The notes under the pieces are model-generated. The model did no database searches. It was given only the letters and a program-made list of their open reading frames with translations, and had not been told where the DNA came from. 64,000 nucleotides of DNA from Modestobacter sp. Leaf380 (GTDB lineage Bacteria > Actinomycetota > Actinomycetes > Mycobacteriales > Geodermatophilaceae): NCBI RefSeq assembly GCF_001424485.1, contig NZ_LMQC01000007.1:1-64000 (forward strand), in the 5' to 3' direction. Positions within the stretch are counted from its first letter, which is position 1; every line of letters starts with the position of its first letter. The position numbers and the translations under genes are program-made. Of this stretch, positions 1 through 10,921 are shown piece after piece.

Positions 1-93
1 AGAGCCGCCGACAGATCTCAGCCAAGACAGCAACCGCGTCGGTCAGCACACCGGGTCAGACGACCCCCGATGACGCCACCCCCATCCTCACTG

Positions 94-498
94 TCAGCCG
101 GACAGTCCCGCCAGCCGCCGGACCACCAGCAGCCCCGCGTCCCCGCCGGGCCAGTGCCGCACCAGGGCCTCGTCCCCGGCGCGGCGGACCACCGAGCGCA
201 GCGCCCAGGCGACCACCACCACGTCGTCGGCGTAGCCCAGCACCGGGACCACGTCGGGCACCAGGTCCACCGGGGAGAGCAGGTAGGCCACCAGCAGCCA
301 CAGCCGGACCCGCACACCCCGCGGCAGCGTCCGGTCGCCGGCCAGTCGGCGCACCAGCCGGACCAGGTCGGGCAGCAGACGCAGCGCGTCCCGCACGGTC
401 AACCCGTCGGGCCGGCGCACCCACAGCAGGGCGAGCGCCACGAGCCACAGGGAGAGCAGACCACCCAGCAGGGCGAGCGCGCCCAACCACCAGGTCAC
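94..498 (-). CDS. DUF1232 (YkvA-type) small membrane protein
   Basis: The 134-residue product starts at a GTG (residues VTWWLGALALL). It has an N-terminal hydrophobic helix followed by the DUF1232 core, in which LLVAYLLSPVDLVPDVVPVLGYADDVVVV is the recognisable part: a membrane hairpin carrying the S-P-x-D-L-x-P-D signature. The frame stays open upstream, but that part is Arg/Pro/His-rich and looks non-coding, so I cut it at the GTG. The molecular function of the family is unknown. The gene is transcribed away from thyX and appears monocistronic. Nothing is seen in bases 1-93. Confidence 0.75.
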   Translation of the reverse strand: MTWWLGALALLGGLLSLWLVALALLWVRRPDGLTVRDALRLLPDLVRLVRRLAGDRTLPRGVRVRLWLLVAYLLSPVDLVPDVVPVLGYADDVVVVAWALRSVVRRAGDEALVRHWPGGDAGLLVVRRLAGLSG

Positions 499-707
499 CG
501 GTCCGCCGCCGGTCGCTGCAGCGGCTGTGACGGGCTGCCGCACGCGCCGCGGCACGTGACGTGCCGGGACCCGACCCCGGCGCGGGTGCGGTGGATGGCG
601 GGGCGGGCGGGCAGCACGTGGTGAGCATGACGGCCCACGGGCCCCAGGGGGCACACCACACCCCGGGGACTCGATGTGTCGGGGCACCCGCCGTAAGGTC
701 CTCACCC

Positions 708-1460
708 GTGCCAACCATCGCCCCGCTGAAGGTCCAGGTCGTCGCGCAGACGCAGTTCACCCCGCCGGCCGACGTGCCGTGGGAGACCGACGTCGACGGG
801 GGACAGGCCCTGGCCGAGTTCGCCGGCCGCGCCTGCTACCAGTCCTGGACCAAGCCGAACCCGGCCACCGCCAGCAACGCCGGGTACCTGAGGCACATCC
901 TCGAGGTCGGCCACCTGTCGGTGCTCGAGCACGGCACGGTGTCCATGTACCTCACCGGTGTCTCCCGCTCGCTGACCCACGAGCTCATCCGGCACCGGCA
1001 CTTCTCCTACAGCCAGCTCTCCCAGCGGTACGTCCCCGAGCGGGACGCCGCGTTCGTCGAGCCCGGCGTCATCGCCGAGGACCCCGAGCTGCACCGGCTG
1101 TTCACCGAGGCGGCCGACGCGTCGCTGAAGGCCTACACCGACCTGCTGGAGGGCCTGGAGACCCGGTTCGCCGACGTCCCCAACGCCACGCTGCGCCGCA
1201 AGCAGGCCCGCCAGGCCGCCCGCTCGGTGCTGCCCAACGCCACCGAGACCCGCATCGTCGTCACCGGCAACTACCGCGCGTGGCGGCACTTCGTCGCCAT
1301 GCGCGCCAGCGAGCACGCCGACGTGGAGATCCGTGAGCTCGCCGTCCTGTGCCTGCGCGAGCTGCAGCGGGTCGCCGGCAACGTGTTCGACGACTTCCGG
1401 ATCAGCTCGCTGGCCGACGGGACCGAGGTCGCCGCCAGCCCGTACGTCAGCGAGGGCTGA
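708..1460 (+). CDS. thyX: FAD-dependent thymidylate synthase ThyX
   Basis: The protein makes dTMP from dUMP using FAD, NADPH and methylene-tetrahydrofolate. It has 250 residues, a normal ThyX length. The family signature RHRxxSxxxxSxR is complete at residues 95-107 ([13 protein letters not shown]). I chose the GTG at 708 because the upstream in-frame extension is low-complexity and unlike the family. The order thyX-dapA-rnj is widely conserved in actinobacteria. No ThyA is seen in the window, so this may be the organism's dTMP source; that is inference. Confidence 0.97.
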   Translation: MPTIAPLKVQVVAQTQFTPPADVPWETDVDGGQALAEFAGRACYQSWTKPNPATASNAGYLRHILEVGHLSVLEHGTVSMYLTGVSRSLTHELIRHRHFSYSQLSQRYVPERDAAFVEPGVIAEDPELHRLFTEAADASLKAYTDLLEGLETRFADVPNATLRRKQARQAARSVLPNATETRIVVTGNYRAWRHFVAMRASEHADVEIRELAVLCLRELQRVAGNVFDDFRISSLADGTEVAASPYVSEG

Positions 1461-1469
1461 GCCGGCGGC

Positions 1470-2045
1470 TCACCGGGTGGGGACGGCGGCTCCGGCCGCA
1501 GCCCACAGCGCCTCCACCCGGGCCGCGACCTCGGTCGCGGTGCCGGAGGCGTCCACCTCGGCGTCGACGTCCCGGACCACGGCGCTCTCCGCGTGCAGGG
1601 CCTCCAGCTCGGGCCCGGTGAACGGGGAGCCGGCCGAACGGGCGCGGGCGACGTCCAGGGGCACCCGCAGCGCCACGACGAACGGCGTGGCCGCAGACGT
1701 CCGGTAGACCTCGGCGACGGGAGCCCGGACGACGTCGACGAGGACGACCTCGACGCCCGCGGCGACGAACGAGGACGCGAGCAGGCACGCCTGCACCGCG
1801 GCCAGCCGGTGCTGGCCCTCGCCGGCGCCGGGGCGCCACGGGTCGACCGCCCCGGTGCGCACCAGGGCGCGGACGTCGTCGACCTCCACGACGGCGCACA
1901 GTGCGCGGCCGGCGGCGAGGGTCGCCGCGAGCGTCGACTTGCCCGCCGACGGGGGGCCGGTGACCAGCAGTGGCCGGCGCAGCGGCGGCACCGGCGTCCC
2001 GCCGTCGGTGGTGGGGGCGGCGGGGGCGTCCGGGGGGAGGGTCAC
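1470..2045 (-). CDS. P-loop nucleoside/adenylyl kinase-like protein
   Basis: The 191-residue product has a clear Walker A motif, TGPPSAGKST, near residues 28-37. An ExDD-type acidic segment (VVEVDD) and a mixed alpha/beta pattern like AAA_33/zeta-toxin/shikimate-kinase-type NTPases follow. The substrate cannot be assigned. A GTG start lies just ahead of LPPDAPAAPTTDG; upstream codons in frame are compositionally odd and overlap the dapA upstream region. The gene lies convergent to thyX (9 nt apart) and divergent from dapA. Confidence 0.7.
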   Translation of the reverse strand: MTLPPDAPAAPTTDGGTPVPPLRRPLLVTGPPSAGKSTLAATLAAGRALCAVVEVDDVRALVRTGAVDPWRPGAGEGQHRLAAVQACLLASSFVAAGVEVVLVDVVRAPVAEVYRTSAATPFVVALRVPLDVARARSAGSPFTGPELEALHAESAVVRDVDAEVDASGTATEVAARVEALWAAAGAAVPTR

Positions 2046-2152
2046 GGCCGCATCCTGCCCGGGGCGTCCGAGGGCCGCCCGCCCGGGCAGGAGCGGCCAG
2101 CTGCCCGGCAGCGGCCCGGCAGCGGCCCGCGACCGGTCGGTAAGTTCGACCC

Positions 2153-3073
2153 ATGTCCTCACCCGTCCCGGCCACCGGAGCCCGCGACCCCCGGCGGCCC
2201 TTCGGTCGCGTGCTCAGCGCCATGGTCACGCCGATGACCGAGGACGGCACGGTCGACCTGGCCGGCGCCCAGGAGCTGGCCGCGCACCTGGTGGACCGCT
2301 GCGCGCACGACGGCCTGGTGGTCAACGGCACGACGGGGGAGTCCCCGACGCTCAGCGACGCCGAACAGCGCTCGGTGCTCGAGGTGGTGCTCGACGCCGT
2401 GGGCGACCGGGCGGTCGTCGTCGCCGGGGTGGGCACCAACGACACCGCGCACTCGATCGACAAGGCGCGGGACGCCGAGCGTCTCGGGGCGCACGCGCTG
2501 ATGGCCGTGACGCCGTACTACAACAAGCCGCCACAGTCCGGGCTGCTCCGGCACTTCACCTCGATCGCGGACAGCACCGACCTGCCGGTGATGCTCTACG
2601 ACATCCCGCCGCGTTCGGTGGTGCCGATCGAGGTGGCGACCCTGGTCCGGGCCGCTGAGCACCCGCGGATCGTCGCGGTCAAGGACGCCAAGGGCGACCT
2701 GCCGGCCGTTGCCTGGACGCTGGCCCGCACCGACCTCGCCTACTACAGCGGTGAGGACGCGCTGAACCTCCCGCTGCTGGCCCTCGGTGCGGTCGGCGTG
2801 GTGAGCGTCGTCGGGCACCTCGTGGGGCCGCGGCTGGCCGAGCTGATCGCTGCCGTCGAGGCCGGGGACCTGGTGCGGGCTCGCGAGGTCAACACCTCGC
2901 TGCTGCCGGTCTACACCGGGGTCTTCCGCACCCAGGGCGCGATCCTGGTCAAGGCCGCGCTGCGGCTGCAGGGCCTGCCCTCGGGTCCGGTCCGCCCGCC
3001 CCTGGTCGACGCCACCGAGGAGGAGGTGGCCCAGCTCCGCCGCGACCTCGCCGAGGGCGGCGTGCAGCTGTGA
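2153..3073 (+). CDS. dapA: 4-hydroxy-tetrahydrodipicolinate synthase DapA
   Basis: The enzyme condenses pyruvate with aspartate semialdehyde, the first committed step towards diaminopimelate and lysine. It has 306 residues. The GTTGESPTL motif (59-67) binds pyruvate carboxylate, PYYNKP (121-126) supplies the catalytic Tyr, and the Schiff-base lysine is K177 in AVKDAKGD. Translation starts at ATG 2153. The stop overlaps the rnj start (GTGA), a sign of translational coupling. Its partner dapF is also in this window, at 44.4 kb. Confidence 0.97.
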   Translation: MSSPVPATGARDPRRPFGRVLSAMVTPMTEDGTVDLAGAQELAAHLVDRCAHDGLVVNGTTGESPTLSDAEQRSVLEVVLDAVGDRAVVVAGVGTNDTAHSIDKARDAERLGAHALMAVTPYYNKPPQSGLLRHFTSIADSTDLPVMLYDIPPRSVVPIEVATLVRAAEHPRIVAVKDAKGDLPAVAWTLARTDLAYYSGEDALNLPLLALGAVGVVSVVGHLVGPRLAELIAAVEAGDLVRAREVNTSLLPVYTGVFRTQGAILVKAALRLQGLPSGPVRPPLVDATEEEVAQLRRDLAEGGVQL

Positions 3074-4773
3074 GCGGCCCGCTGCCCAGCACGGCCCACC
3101 TGGGGCTGACCGACCCGCCACCGCTGCCCACGGGCGCGTTGCGGGTCGTCCCCGTCGGCGGGCTGGGCGAGATCGGCCGGAACATGGCCGTGCTCGAGTT
3201 CGACGGCGCGCTGCTGGTCATCGACTGCGGCCTGCTGTTCCCCGAGGCCGACCAGCCCGGCATCGACCTGGTGCTGCCCGACTTCAGCGTCATCGCCGAC
3301 CGGATCGACGACGTCGTGGGCGTCGTCCTCACCCACGGGCACGAGGACCACATCGGCGCGGTGCCCTACCTGCTGCGGCTGCGGGCGGACCTGCCGCTGA
3401 TCGGCTCACGGTTCACCCTGGCCCTGGTGGCGGCGAAGCTCCGCGAGCACCGGATCGAGCCGGTTCTCGTCGAGGTCACCGCCGGTGACCACCATCAAGC
3501 CGGGCCGTTCGACACCGAGTACGTCTGCGTCAACCACTCCATCCCCGACGCGCTGGCCGTCGCCGTGCACACCCCGGCCGGCACGCTGGTGCACACCGGT
3601 GACTTCAAGATGGACCAGCTGCCGCTGGACGGCCGGGTCACCGACCTGGCCACCTTCGCCCGGCTCGGGGACGCCGGGGTCGACCTGCTGCTCAGCGACT
3701 CGACCAACGCCGAGGTGCCCGGCTTCGTCACCAGCGAGCGGTCCATCGGCCCGGTCGTGGACGGCGTGTTCGCCCGCGCCGGGCAGCGGCTGATCGTCTC
3801 CAGCTTCGCCAGCCACGTGCACCGCATCCAGCAGGTGCTCGACAGTGCCGTCCGGCACCGGCGCAAGGTCGCCCTCGTCGGACGCTCGATGGTGCGCAAC
3901 ATGGGCCTGGCCCAGGAGCTGGGGCTGCTGCACGTCGAGGCGGGCCTGGTGGTCACCCTCGAGGAGGCCCTGCAGATGCCGCCGGCCCAGGTGGTGCTGG
4001 TCAGCACCGGCTCCCAGGGTGAGCCGCTGAGCGCACTGGGCCGGATGGCCCGCGGCGACCACGCCCAGGTCACGATCACCGCCGGGGACACCGTGCTGCT
4101 GGCCAGCTCGCTGGTGCCCGGCAACGAGACCGCGGTCTACGGCGTCATCAACGGGCTGACCCGGCTGGGCGCGACCGTGGTGCACAAGGAGACCGCCCGG
4201 GTGCACGTGTCCGGCCACGCGCCCGCGGGGGAGCTGCGCACCCTGCTGCAGGTCACCCGGCCCAGGCACCTGCTGCCCGTCCACGGGGAGTGGCGGCACC
4301 TGCGGGCGCATGCCGCGATCGCCGCCGAGACCGGGATGCGGGCCGACCAGGTGCTGCTGGCCGAGGACGGCGTCGTCGTCGACCTGGTGGACGGCCGGGC
4401 CTCGATCGTCGGCCGGGTGCCCATCGGCGACGTCTACGTCGACGGGCTCGGCGTCGGCGAGGTGGGCGAGGAGTCGCTGCAGGCCCGCCGGATCCTCGGG
4501 GAGGAGGGCTTCGTCGCCATCACCGTGGTGGTGGAGCCCACGACGGGCACCCTGGTGCGACCGGTGCACCTGACCGCCCGCGGGTTCGCCGACGACCCCA
4601 CGGCCTTCGACCCCGCGCTGGCCCTGGTGGAGACGGCGCTGCGGGCGGCGCTGGCCGACGGCCCGGTGGAGGCCCAGAAGCTGTCCCGGGTCGTCCGCCG
4701 CACCGTCGGCACCTGGGTGGCCCAGACCCACCGCCGCCGGCCGATGATCGTGCCGACGGTGCTCGAGGTCTGA
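3070..4773 (+). CDS. rnj: Ribonuclease J
   Basis: This is a metallo-beta-lactamase/beta-CASP RNase with endonuclease and 5'-3' exonuclease activity in RNA maturation and decay. It has 567 residues, the usual RNase J size. The two-zinc motif HxHxDH is THGHEDHIG (H89, H91, D93, H94). The later HVSGHAP and LPVHGEWRHL segments match the beta-CASP and C-terminal parts. The start is a GTG overlapping the dapA stop by 4 nt. The dapA-rnj pairing is typical of actinobacteria. Confidence 0.97.
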   Translation: MSGPLPSTAHLGLTDPPPLPTGALRVVPVGGLGEIGRNMAVLEFDGALLVIDCGLLFPEADQPGIDLVLPDFSVIADRIDDVVGVVLTHGHEDHIGAVPYLLRLRADLPLIGSRFTLALVAAKLREHRIEPVLVEVTAGDHHQAGPFDTEYVCVNHSIPDALAVAVHTPAGTLVHTGDFKMDQLPLDGRVTDLATFARLGDAGVDLLLSDSTNAEVPGFVTSERSIGPVVDGVFARAGQRLIVSSFASHVHRIQQVLDSAVRHRRKVALVGRSMVRNMGLAQELGLLHVEAGLVVTLEEALQMPPAQVVLVSTGSQGEPLSALGRMARGDHAQVTITAGDTVLLASSLVPGNETAVYGVINGLTRLGATVVHKETARVHVSGHAPAGELRTLLQVTRPRHLLPVHGEWRHLRAHAAIAAETGMRADQVLLAEDGVVVDLVDGRASIVGRVPIGDVYVDGLGVGEVGEESLQARRILGEEGFVAITVVVEPTTGTLVRPVHLTARGFADDPTAFDPALALVETALRAALADGPVEAQKLSRVVRRTVGTWVAQTHRRRPMIVPTVLEV

Positions 4774-4797
4774 CCCGGGGTCTGACCGCCCCCGACC

Positions 4798-6753
4798 TCA
4801 GCGGACCGTGATCGGGGTGATCCCCTCGGCCGCGGGCAGCTCGAAGCCGAAAACCTGAGCGTAGAAGGACAGCTCGCCGTCCAGCGCCGCCCGGATGTTG
4901 GCAGCCTGCCGGAAGCCGTGCTGCTCCCCGGGGAAGAGCAGGTAGGCGTGCGGCACCCCCTTGTCCCGCAGGGCCGCGACCATGGTCTCGGCCTGCTCGG
5001 GCGGCACGATCCGGTCCTCCGCACCCTGGAAGACCGCCAGCGGGGTGGAGAGCCGGTCGACCGCGTGGATGGGGGAGCGCTCGGTGTAGACGGCCTCGCC
5101 CGCCGGCCAGGGGGCGATCAGCCCGTCGAGGTACCGGGACTCGAACGAGTGCGTGTCCGCGGCCAGGGCCGCCAGGTCGGCCACGCCGTAGTGGCTGGCA
5201 CCCGCGGCGAACACCCCGGGGCGGAAGGTGAGCGCGGCCAGCGTCGTGTACCCACCGGCCGAGCCGCCGCGGACGACCGCCCGGGCCGGGTCGACGCGCA
5301 GCGCCCCGGGCGCGTCGGGGGAGGACAGGTACCGCACGCAGGCCACGACGTCGTCCAGGTCGGCGATGCCCCACCGGCCCTGCAGCGCGTCCCGGTAGGC
5401 CCGGCCGTAGCCGGTGGACCCGCGGTAGTCGACGTCGGCGACGGCGAACCCGCGCGAGGTCCAGTACTGGGTGCCCAGCGTGAGCACCGGCGAGGCCGCG
5501 GACGTCGGACCGCCGTGCACGACCACCACCAGCGGCGGGAGCTCGCCGGGCGGCGCGGTGACGTCGGGGTTGGTGGGCGGGTAGACCAGCGCGTGCGCCT
5601 CCGTGACGCCGGAGCCGTCGTCGGTGGTCGGGAAGGTGACGTGCACCGGCCGGGAGAACCACGCCGGGTCCAGCTCCTGCGGGGCCGGGCGGAGTTCCTC
5701 GACCGTGCCCGCGTCGACGTCGACCCGGGCGACGACGGGCTTCGTCGTGGGGCCGCCGGCGACACACACCACGGCGGTGCCGTCGGCGCGCAGCTGGCCG
5801 AAGGAGGCGTACGGGGTGTCGACCTCGCGCAGCCGCCCGTCGGCGGTCAGGACGGCGAGCCGGTCGGCGCCGTCCCGGCCGACGGCCAGCACCAGCCGGC
5901 CGTCGGGCAGCTCGGTGAAGCGGCTGGCACCGAACACCCACTGCGGACCGGTCAGGTCGCTGCCGGTGTCCAGCAGCAGCTCGGGTCCCGTCCCCGGGCG
6001 CCACCGGTACAGCGCCCACACCCCGGTGCGGTCGGCGGTGAAGAGCAGTGAGCCGTCCGCGGACCAGACCGGCTGCACGACGGACTCCGGACGGGCCCCC
6101 GACCGACCGCCGGCGACGACGGTGTCCCGCCCGTCCGGTGCGCGCACGACGAGCTCGGCGGCGTCCCAGGGCATGTCCGGGTGCTGCCACTGCAACCAGC
6201 ACAGCGACCCGTCCGGGCCCAGCCGCGGGTCGGACACGAAGTCGGGGCCGGTGACCAGCACGTCGACGGTGCCGTCGAGTGCGACGGTGACGACCTCGTG
6301 CACCACCTCGGCGGCGTCCCCGGAGGCCGTGTGGGTCTCCCGCACGGCGAGCACCAGGCCGCCGGGGGTGACCGTCAGGTCGGCGAAGCGCACCCCGGCC
6401 GGGATCTCCGGGGCCGCGGTCAGCGCCTCGGGCTCCCCGCCGCCGGGCAGGACCCGGTACAGCCGCTGGTCGCCGAAGTCGGTGAAGAAGACCGTGCCCC
6501 CGTCGACCGCCCAGGAGCCACCGCCGTACTCGTGCACCCGGGTGCGGGCGTTCCAGGGCGCCGGCAGCAGGTCGGTGGTCGTCCCGTCGGCCGCACGGTG
6601 CACCAGCACCGTGCGCCCGCCCTCGGACGCCCGGCCCTCCGCCCACCAGACGCCGTCGTCCACCACGGCCACCTCGCCGAGGCGCGCCGCGCCCTGCACC
6701 ACCAGCTCGGAGGTGATCGGGGTGGGCCAGCTGCCGAACGGGTGCGTCTGCAT
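4798..6753 (-). CDS. S9 family prolyl oligopeptidase-type serine peptidase
   Basis: The protein has 651 residues: an N-terminal beta-propeller of roughly 380 residues and a C-terminal alpha/beta hydrolase domain. The nucleophile elbow is GGSAGGY, the acid lies in [10 protein letters not shown] and the histidine in GEQHGFR. This is the acylaminoacyl-peptidase/dipeptidyl-peptidase-like S9C layout. It starts at an ATG (MQTHPFGSW). The same frame stays open far upstream through ftsK antisense, but that is only a GC-rich shadow. No signal peptide is visible, so it is probably cytoplasmic. It is divergent from ftsK. Confidence 0.93.
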   Translation of the reverse strand: MQTHPFGSWPTPITSELVVQGAARLGEVAVVDDGVWWAEGRASEGGRTVLVHRAADGTTTDLLPAPWNARTRVHEYGGGSWAVDGGTVFFTDFGDQRLYRVLPGGGEPEALTAAPEIPAGVRFADLTVTPGGLVLAVRETHTASGDAAEVVHEVVTVALDGTVDVLVTGPDFVSDPRLGPDGSLCWLQWQHPDMPWDAAELVVRAPDGRDTVVAGGRSGARPESVVQPVWSADGSLLFTADRTGVWALYRWRPGTGPELLLDTGSDLTGPQWVFGASRFTELPDGRLVLAVGRDGADRLAVLTADGRLREVDTPYASFGQLRADGTAVVCVAGGPTTKPVVARVDVDAGTVEELRPAPQELDPAWFSRPVHVTFPTTDDGSGVTEAHALVYPPTNPDVTAPPGELPPLVVVVHGGPTSAASPVLTLGTQYWTSRGFAVADVDYRGSTGYGRAYRDALQGRWGIADLDDVVACVRYLSSPDAPGALRVDPARAVVRGGSAGGYTTLAALTFRPGVFAAGASHYGVADLAALAADTHSFESRYLDGLIAPWPAGEAVYTERSPIHAVDRLSTPLAVFQGAEDRIVPPEQAETMVAALRDKGVPHAYLLFPGEQHGFRQAANIRAALDGELSFYAQVFGFELPAAEGITPITVR

Positions 6754-6849
6754 GCCGCGACGGTAGCCAGCGGGTCCGACAGGAGCGCCCGGCAGACACG
6801 CAGTCCCGCCTGCCACACGAGCACCACGCACTCGCCTACCGTCGGCGAC

Positions 6850-9429
6850 ATGCCTGCGCGCGCGTCCACCCCGAGCCGGCGGCCGGCGGCCGGCGGCTCG
6901 TCGCGGAGCCGCCCGGCCACCACGTCCGCCAAGAAGAAGGCGCCCGCCAAGCGGGCCACGGGCACCCGTGCCCCGGCCAAGCGCGGCTCCACCACCGCGG
7001 CCCGTCGTCCGGCCGCGAAGCCGCGCCGCTCGATCGGCGCCGGGCTCTGGTCGGCCGCCAGCGGCAGCTGGTCGTTGCTGGCCCGCGGCGCCGGTGGCCT
7101 CGCCCGCTCCGTCGCCCGGCCCGACGAGGCCGAGCCGCTGGCCCCCGAACACCGCCGTGACGGCGTCGGCCTCGCCGTCCTCGGGCTGGCGATCGTGCTG
7201 GGCGTCACCGCCTACGTCGGCGACGTCGGCCCGGTCGGGTCCGGCATCGCCGGTGCCTTCCGCTGGGCCTTCGGCGCGCTCACCTACGTGCTGCCCGTGG
7301 TCCTGCTGGTGGGTGCGGTGCGGCTGCTGCGCCACGGGCCCAAGCCCGAGGCGCGCGGCCGGCTGGTCATCGGCTGGGTCTGCGTGGTGCTGCCGGTGCT
7401 GGGCATCGCGCACCTGGTCACCGGTTCCCCGGCCGACGACGCCGGTCGCGACGCCGGCGGCGGTCTGGTCGGCTGGGCCATCGGCAACCCGGTGGGGGCC
7501 GGCGTCGGCCCCGTCGTGGGCGTCGCCCTGCTGCTGCTCGCGGTCTTCTTCGGCGTCCTGGTCATCACCGCCACCCCCGTGCACCAGGTGCCCGAGCGGT
7601 TGCGCGGCTGGCTGGACCGGGTCACCGGTCGCGCCGAGGACGACGAGGAGTACGACGAGGACGAGTACGAGGAGTTCGACGACGGCCTGGACGTCGTCGA
7701 GCCCGAGCCGGTCGTCAAGCCCCGCCGCAGCCGCGCCAAGGCCGCACTGGAGACCCTGACCGGGGCCGACTCGACGGACACCGGCGTCGTGGACACCGGC
7801 GCCCTGGACGGCGCGGCGGACGCCGTCGCCGTCGAGCCGGTGGGCACCGCCTCGCTGCGCCGTCCCCCCGTGGTCGACCGCACGCTCAAGCCCGTCGAGC
7901 TGGAGCCGATGCCGCAGGGCGACTCCGAGCAGCTGCAGATCGAGCCGGTCGAGGGCGACTACGTCCTGCCCTCGCTGAACACGCTGCGCGCCGGCACCCC
8001 GCCGCGCGCCCGCTCCAAGTCCAACGACGTCGCCATCGAGGCGATCACCGGGGTGCTGGAGCAGTTCAACGTCGACGCTGCGGTCACCGGGTTCACCCGC
8101 GGACCGACCGTCACCCGCTACGAGGTCGAGCTGGGGCCCGCGGTCAAGGTCGAGAAGATCACCGCGCTGACCCGCAACCTGGCCTACGCCGTCGCCAACG
8201 ACAACATCCGGATCCTGGCGCCGATCCCCGGAAAGTCCGCCGTGGGCATCGAGGTGCCCAACACCGACCGCGAGACCGTCAGCCTCGGCGACGTCATGCG
8301 CTCGGGGGCGGCCAAGCAGGACCCGCACCCGATGCTGGTCGGGCTGGGCAAGGACATCGAGGGCGGCTTCGTCTGCGCCAACCTGGCGAAGATGCCGCAC
8401 CTGCTGGTGGCCGGTGCCACCGGTGCCGGCAAGTCCTCCTGCATCAACTCGCTGCTGACCTCGCTGCTGCTGCGGGCCACGCCCGACCAGCTGCGGATGA
8501 TCCTCATCGACCCCAAGATGGTCGAGCTCACGCCCTACGACGGCATCCCGCACCTGATCACGCCGATCATCACCGACCCCAAGAAGGCCGCCACCGCGCT
8601 GGCCTGGCTGGTCGAGGAGATGGAGCAGCGCTACCAGGACATGCGCGCCACCGGCGTCCGGCACATCGACGACTTCAACAAGAAGGTCGAGCGCGGGGAG
8701 ATCACCGCGCCGCCCGGGTCCGAGCGGGTCTACCGGCCCTACCCCTACATCCTGGCGATCGTCGACGAGCTGGCCGACCTGATGATGGTCGCTCCCCGCG
8801 ACGTCGAGGAGTCGATCGTCCGGATCACCCAGAAGGCCCGTGCGGCCGGCATCCACCTGGTGCTGGCGACCCAGCGGCCCTCGGTCGACGTCGTCACCGG
8901 GCTGATCAAGGCCAACGTGCCCTCGCGGCTGGCCTTCTCCACCTCCAGCCTCACCGACAGCCGGGTCATCCTCGACCAGCCCGGCGCGGAGAAGCTGATC
9001 GGCATGGGCGACGCCCTGTTCCTGCCGATCGGCGCCGGCAAGCCCATCCGCGTGCAGGGCGCCTACGTCTCCGACAGCGAGATCGAGGCGGTCGTCGAGT
9101 TCACCAAGCGGCAGGCCGAGCCCGACTACCGGCAGGAGGTCGTCGAGAAGGCCGGCGGCGAGCAGAAGGAGATCGACGAGGACATCGGCGGGGACCTGGA
9201 GCTGCTGGTCCAGGCCGTCGAGCTCGTCGTCACCAGCCAGTTCGGGTCGACCTCGATGCTGCAGCGCAAGCTCCGGGTCGGGTTCGCCAAGGCCGGCCGG
9301 CTGATGGACCTGATGGAGAGCCGCGGGATCGTCGGCCCGTCGGAGGGTTCCAAGGCCCGCGACGTGCTGCTCAAGCCCGATGACCTGCCCGGCACCCTCA
9401 TGCTGCTCCGCGGCGGCGGAGAAGGATGA
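6850..9429 (+). CDS. ftsK: DNA translocase FtsK
   Basis: FtsK is the septal ATP-dependent DNA pump that clears chromosomes during division. It has 859 residues: a basic, Ala/Lys/Arg-rich N-terminus, four membrane helices at about residues 95-245, and an acidic linker ([15 protein letters not shown]). The motor follows, with Walker [10 protein letters not shown] (K528) and the later DELADLMM. The C-terminus is a gamma winged helix ([26 protein letters not shown]) that would read KOPS-type sequences. I start at ATG 6850, the first residue of a plausible cytoplasmic N-terminus. Confidence 0.97.
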   Translation: MPARASTPSRRPAAGGSSRSRPATTSAKKKAPAKRATGTRAPAKRGSTTAARRPAAKPRRSIGAGLWSAASGSWSLLARGAGGLARSVARPDEAEPLAPEHRRDGVGLAVLGLAIVLGVTAYVGDVGPVGSGIAGAFRWAFGALTYVLPVVLLVGAVRLLRHGPKPEARGRLVIGWVCVVLPVLGIAHLVTGSPADDAGRDAGGGLVGWAIGNPVGAGVGPVVGVALLLLAVFFGVLVITATPVHQVPERLRGWLDRVTGRAEDDEEYDEDEYEEFDDGLDVVEPEPVVKPRRSRAKAALETLTGADSTDTGVVDTGALDGAADAVAVEPVGTASLRRPPVVDRTLKPVELEPMPQGDSEQLQIEPVEGDYVLPSLNTLRAGTPPRARSKSNDVAIEAITGVLEQFNVDAAVTGFTRGPTVTRYEVELGPAVKVEKITALTRNLAYAVANDNIRILAPIPGKSAVGIEVPNTDRETVSLGDVMRSGAAKQDPHPMLVGLGKDIEGGFVCANLAKMPHLLVAGATGAGKSSCINSLLTSLLLRATPDQLRMILIDPKMVELTPYDGIPHLITPIITDPKKAATALAWLVEEMEQRYQDMRATGVRHIDDFNKKVERGEITAPPGSERVYRPYPYILAIVDELADLMMVAPRDVEESIVRITQKARAAGIHLVLATQRPSVDVVTGLIKANVPSRLAFSTSSLTDSRVILDQPGAEKLIGMGDALFLPIGAGKPIRVQGAYVSDSEIEAVVEFTKRQAEPDYRQEVVEKAGGEQKEIDEDIGGDLELLVQAVELVVTSQFGSTSMLQRKLRVGFAKAGRLMDLMESRGIVGPSEGSKARDVLLKPDDLPGTLMLLRGGGEG

Positions 9430-9451
9430 CAGCGGCGCCTACGATGTCCGG

Positions 9452-10903
9452 GTGACTGTTGTGCCCGCTGGACCTGCCCTGCCTCTCGCCGACCTCCCCG
9501 CCGGAGCCCGCAAGGTCGCCATGGTGACCCTGGGCTGTGCCCGCAACGAGGTCGACTCCGAGGAGCTGGCCGGCCGGCTGTCGGCCGACGGGTACGAGCT
9601 GGTCACCGACGCCGAGGACGCCGACGCCGTCCTGGTCAACACCTGCGGCTTCATCGAGACGGCCAAGAAGGACTCCGTCGACGCGATCCTGGAGGCCACC
9701 GGCAGCGGTGCGCACGTGGTCGCGGTGGGCTGCATGGCCGAGCGGTACGGCACCGAGCTGGCCGGGGCGCTGCCCGAGGCCACGGTGCTGGGCTTCGACG
9801 ACTACGAGGCCATCGGCGACCGACTGGACGACGTCCTGGCCGGGCGTCCGCTGGTGCCGCACACCCCGCGTGACCGTCGCACCCTGCTGCCGATCAGCCC
9901 GGCCGACCGCACCCGGGCCGCGATCTCGCCGGAGGCACCCGCCATCCCCGGGCACGACTGGCTCAAGCGCACCCGGCTGGCCAGCGGCCCCTCGGCCGCG
10001 CTGAAGCTGGCCAGCGGCTGCGACCGGCGCTGCGCCTTCTGCGCCATCCCCACCTTCCGTGGCGCGTTCGTCTCCCGCCCGGTCGCCGAGGTCCTCGGCG
10101 AGGCGCACTGGCTGGCGGGCCAGGGCGTGACCGAGCTGGTCCTGGTGAGCGAGAACTCGACCTCCTACGGCAAGGACATCGGCGACCTGCGCACGCTGGA
10201 GAAGCTGCTGCCCCAGCTGGCCGCGATCGAGGGCCTGGTCCGGGTGCGGGTGGCCTACCTGCAGCCGGCCGAGCTGCGGCCGGGCCTGCTGGAGACCATC
10301 GCCGGCACCCCGGGCATCGCGCCCTACTTCGACCTGTCCTTCCAGCACAGCTCGCCGACCCTGCTGCGCCGGATGCGCCGCTTCGGCGGCACCGAGGACT
10401 TCCTCGCCCTCATCGACCGGGCCCGCGCCATCGCCCCCACCGCCGGCTTCCGCACCAACGTCATCCTCGGGTTCCCCGGCGAGACCGAGGCCGACGTCGC
10501 CGAGCTGGAGCGCTTCCTGACCGCGGGCCGCCTGGACGCCGTCGGGGTGTTCGGCTACTCCGACGAGGAGGGCACCGAGGGTGCCCGCCTGGACGGCCAC
10601 CTGCCCCAGCACGAGGTCGACGCACGGGTCGCCCGGATCACCGACCTGGTCGAGGAGCTCACCGCGCAGCGCGCCGAGGAGCGGATCGGCGAGGACGTCG
10701 AGGTGCTGCTCACCGAGCCGCTGGCCGGGGAGCCCGGCAGCTGGACCGGCCACGCCGCCCACCAGGACCCCGACGCCGACGGCCAGACCACCGTCGTCGG
10801 CGTCCCGCTGGACGCGACCCCCGGCCAGGTCGTGCCGGCCCGGGTCACCGGCACCGAGGGCGTCGACCTCGTGGCCGCCTGTCTCGTCCCCGCGGCCGCC
10901 TGA
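9452..10903 (+). CDS. rimO: Ribosomal protein S12 methylthiotransferase RimO
   Basis: RimO is a radical-SAM methylthiotransferase acting on an aspartate of ribosomal protein S12. It has 483 residues from a GTG start. The N-terminal MTTase domain has [14 protein letters not shown] and the NTCGF cysteine. The radical SAM cluster is C190-DRR-C194-AF-C197. A C-terminal TRAM domain follows. The [15 protein letters not shown] context separates it from MiaB, which is at 39.4 kb. It lies 22 nt after ftsK and upstream of pgsA. Confidence 0.96.
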   Translation: MTVVPAGPALPLADLPAGARKVAMVTLGCARNEVDSEELAGRLSADGYELVTDAEDADAVLVNTCGFIETAKKDSVDAILEATGSGAHVVAVGCMAERYGTELAGALPEATVLGFDDYEAIGDRLDDVLAGRPLVPHTPRDRRTLLPISPADRTRAAISPEAPAIPGHDWLKRTRLASGPSAALKLASGCDRRCAFCAIPTFRGAFVSRPVAEVLGEAHWLAGQGVTELVLVSENSTSYGKDIGDLRTLEKLLPQLAAIEGLVRVRVAYLQPAELRPGLLETIAGTPGIAPYFDLSFQHSSPTLLRRMRRFGGTEDFLALIDRARAIAPTAGFRTNVILGFPGETEADVAELERFLTAGRLDAVGVFGYSDEEGTEGARLDGHLPQHEVDARVARITDLVEELTAQRAEERIGEDVEVLLTEPLAGEPGSWTGHAAHQDPDADGQTTVVGVPLDATPGQVVPARVTGTEGVDLVAACLVPAAA

Positions 10904-10921
10904 CCCGGCAGTGACCCCCCG

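Noticed and set aside
4798-8856. A 1352-codon minus-strand frame continuous from the S9 peptidase through ftsK antisense
   Set aside because: The part beyond the ATG at 6753 is a codon-register mirror of ftsK with no domain sense. High GC leaves antisense frames open.
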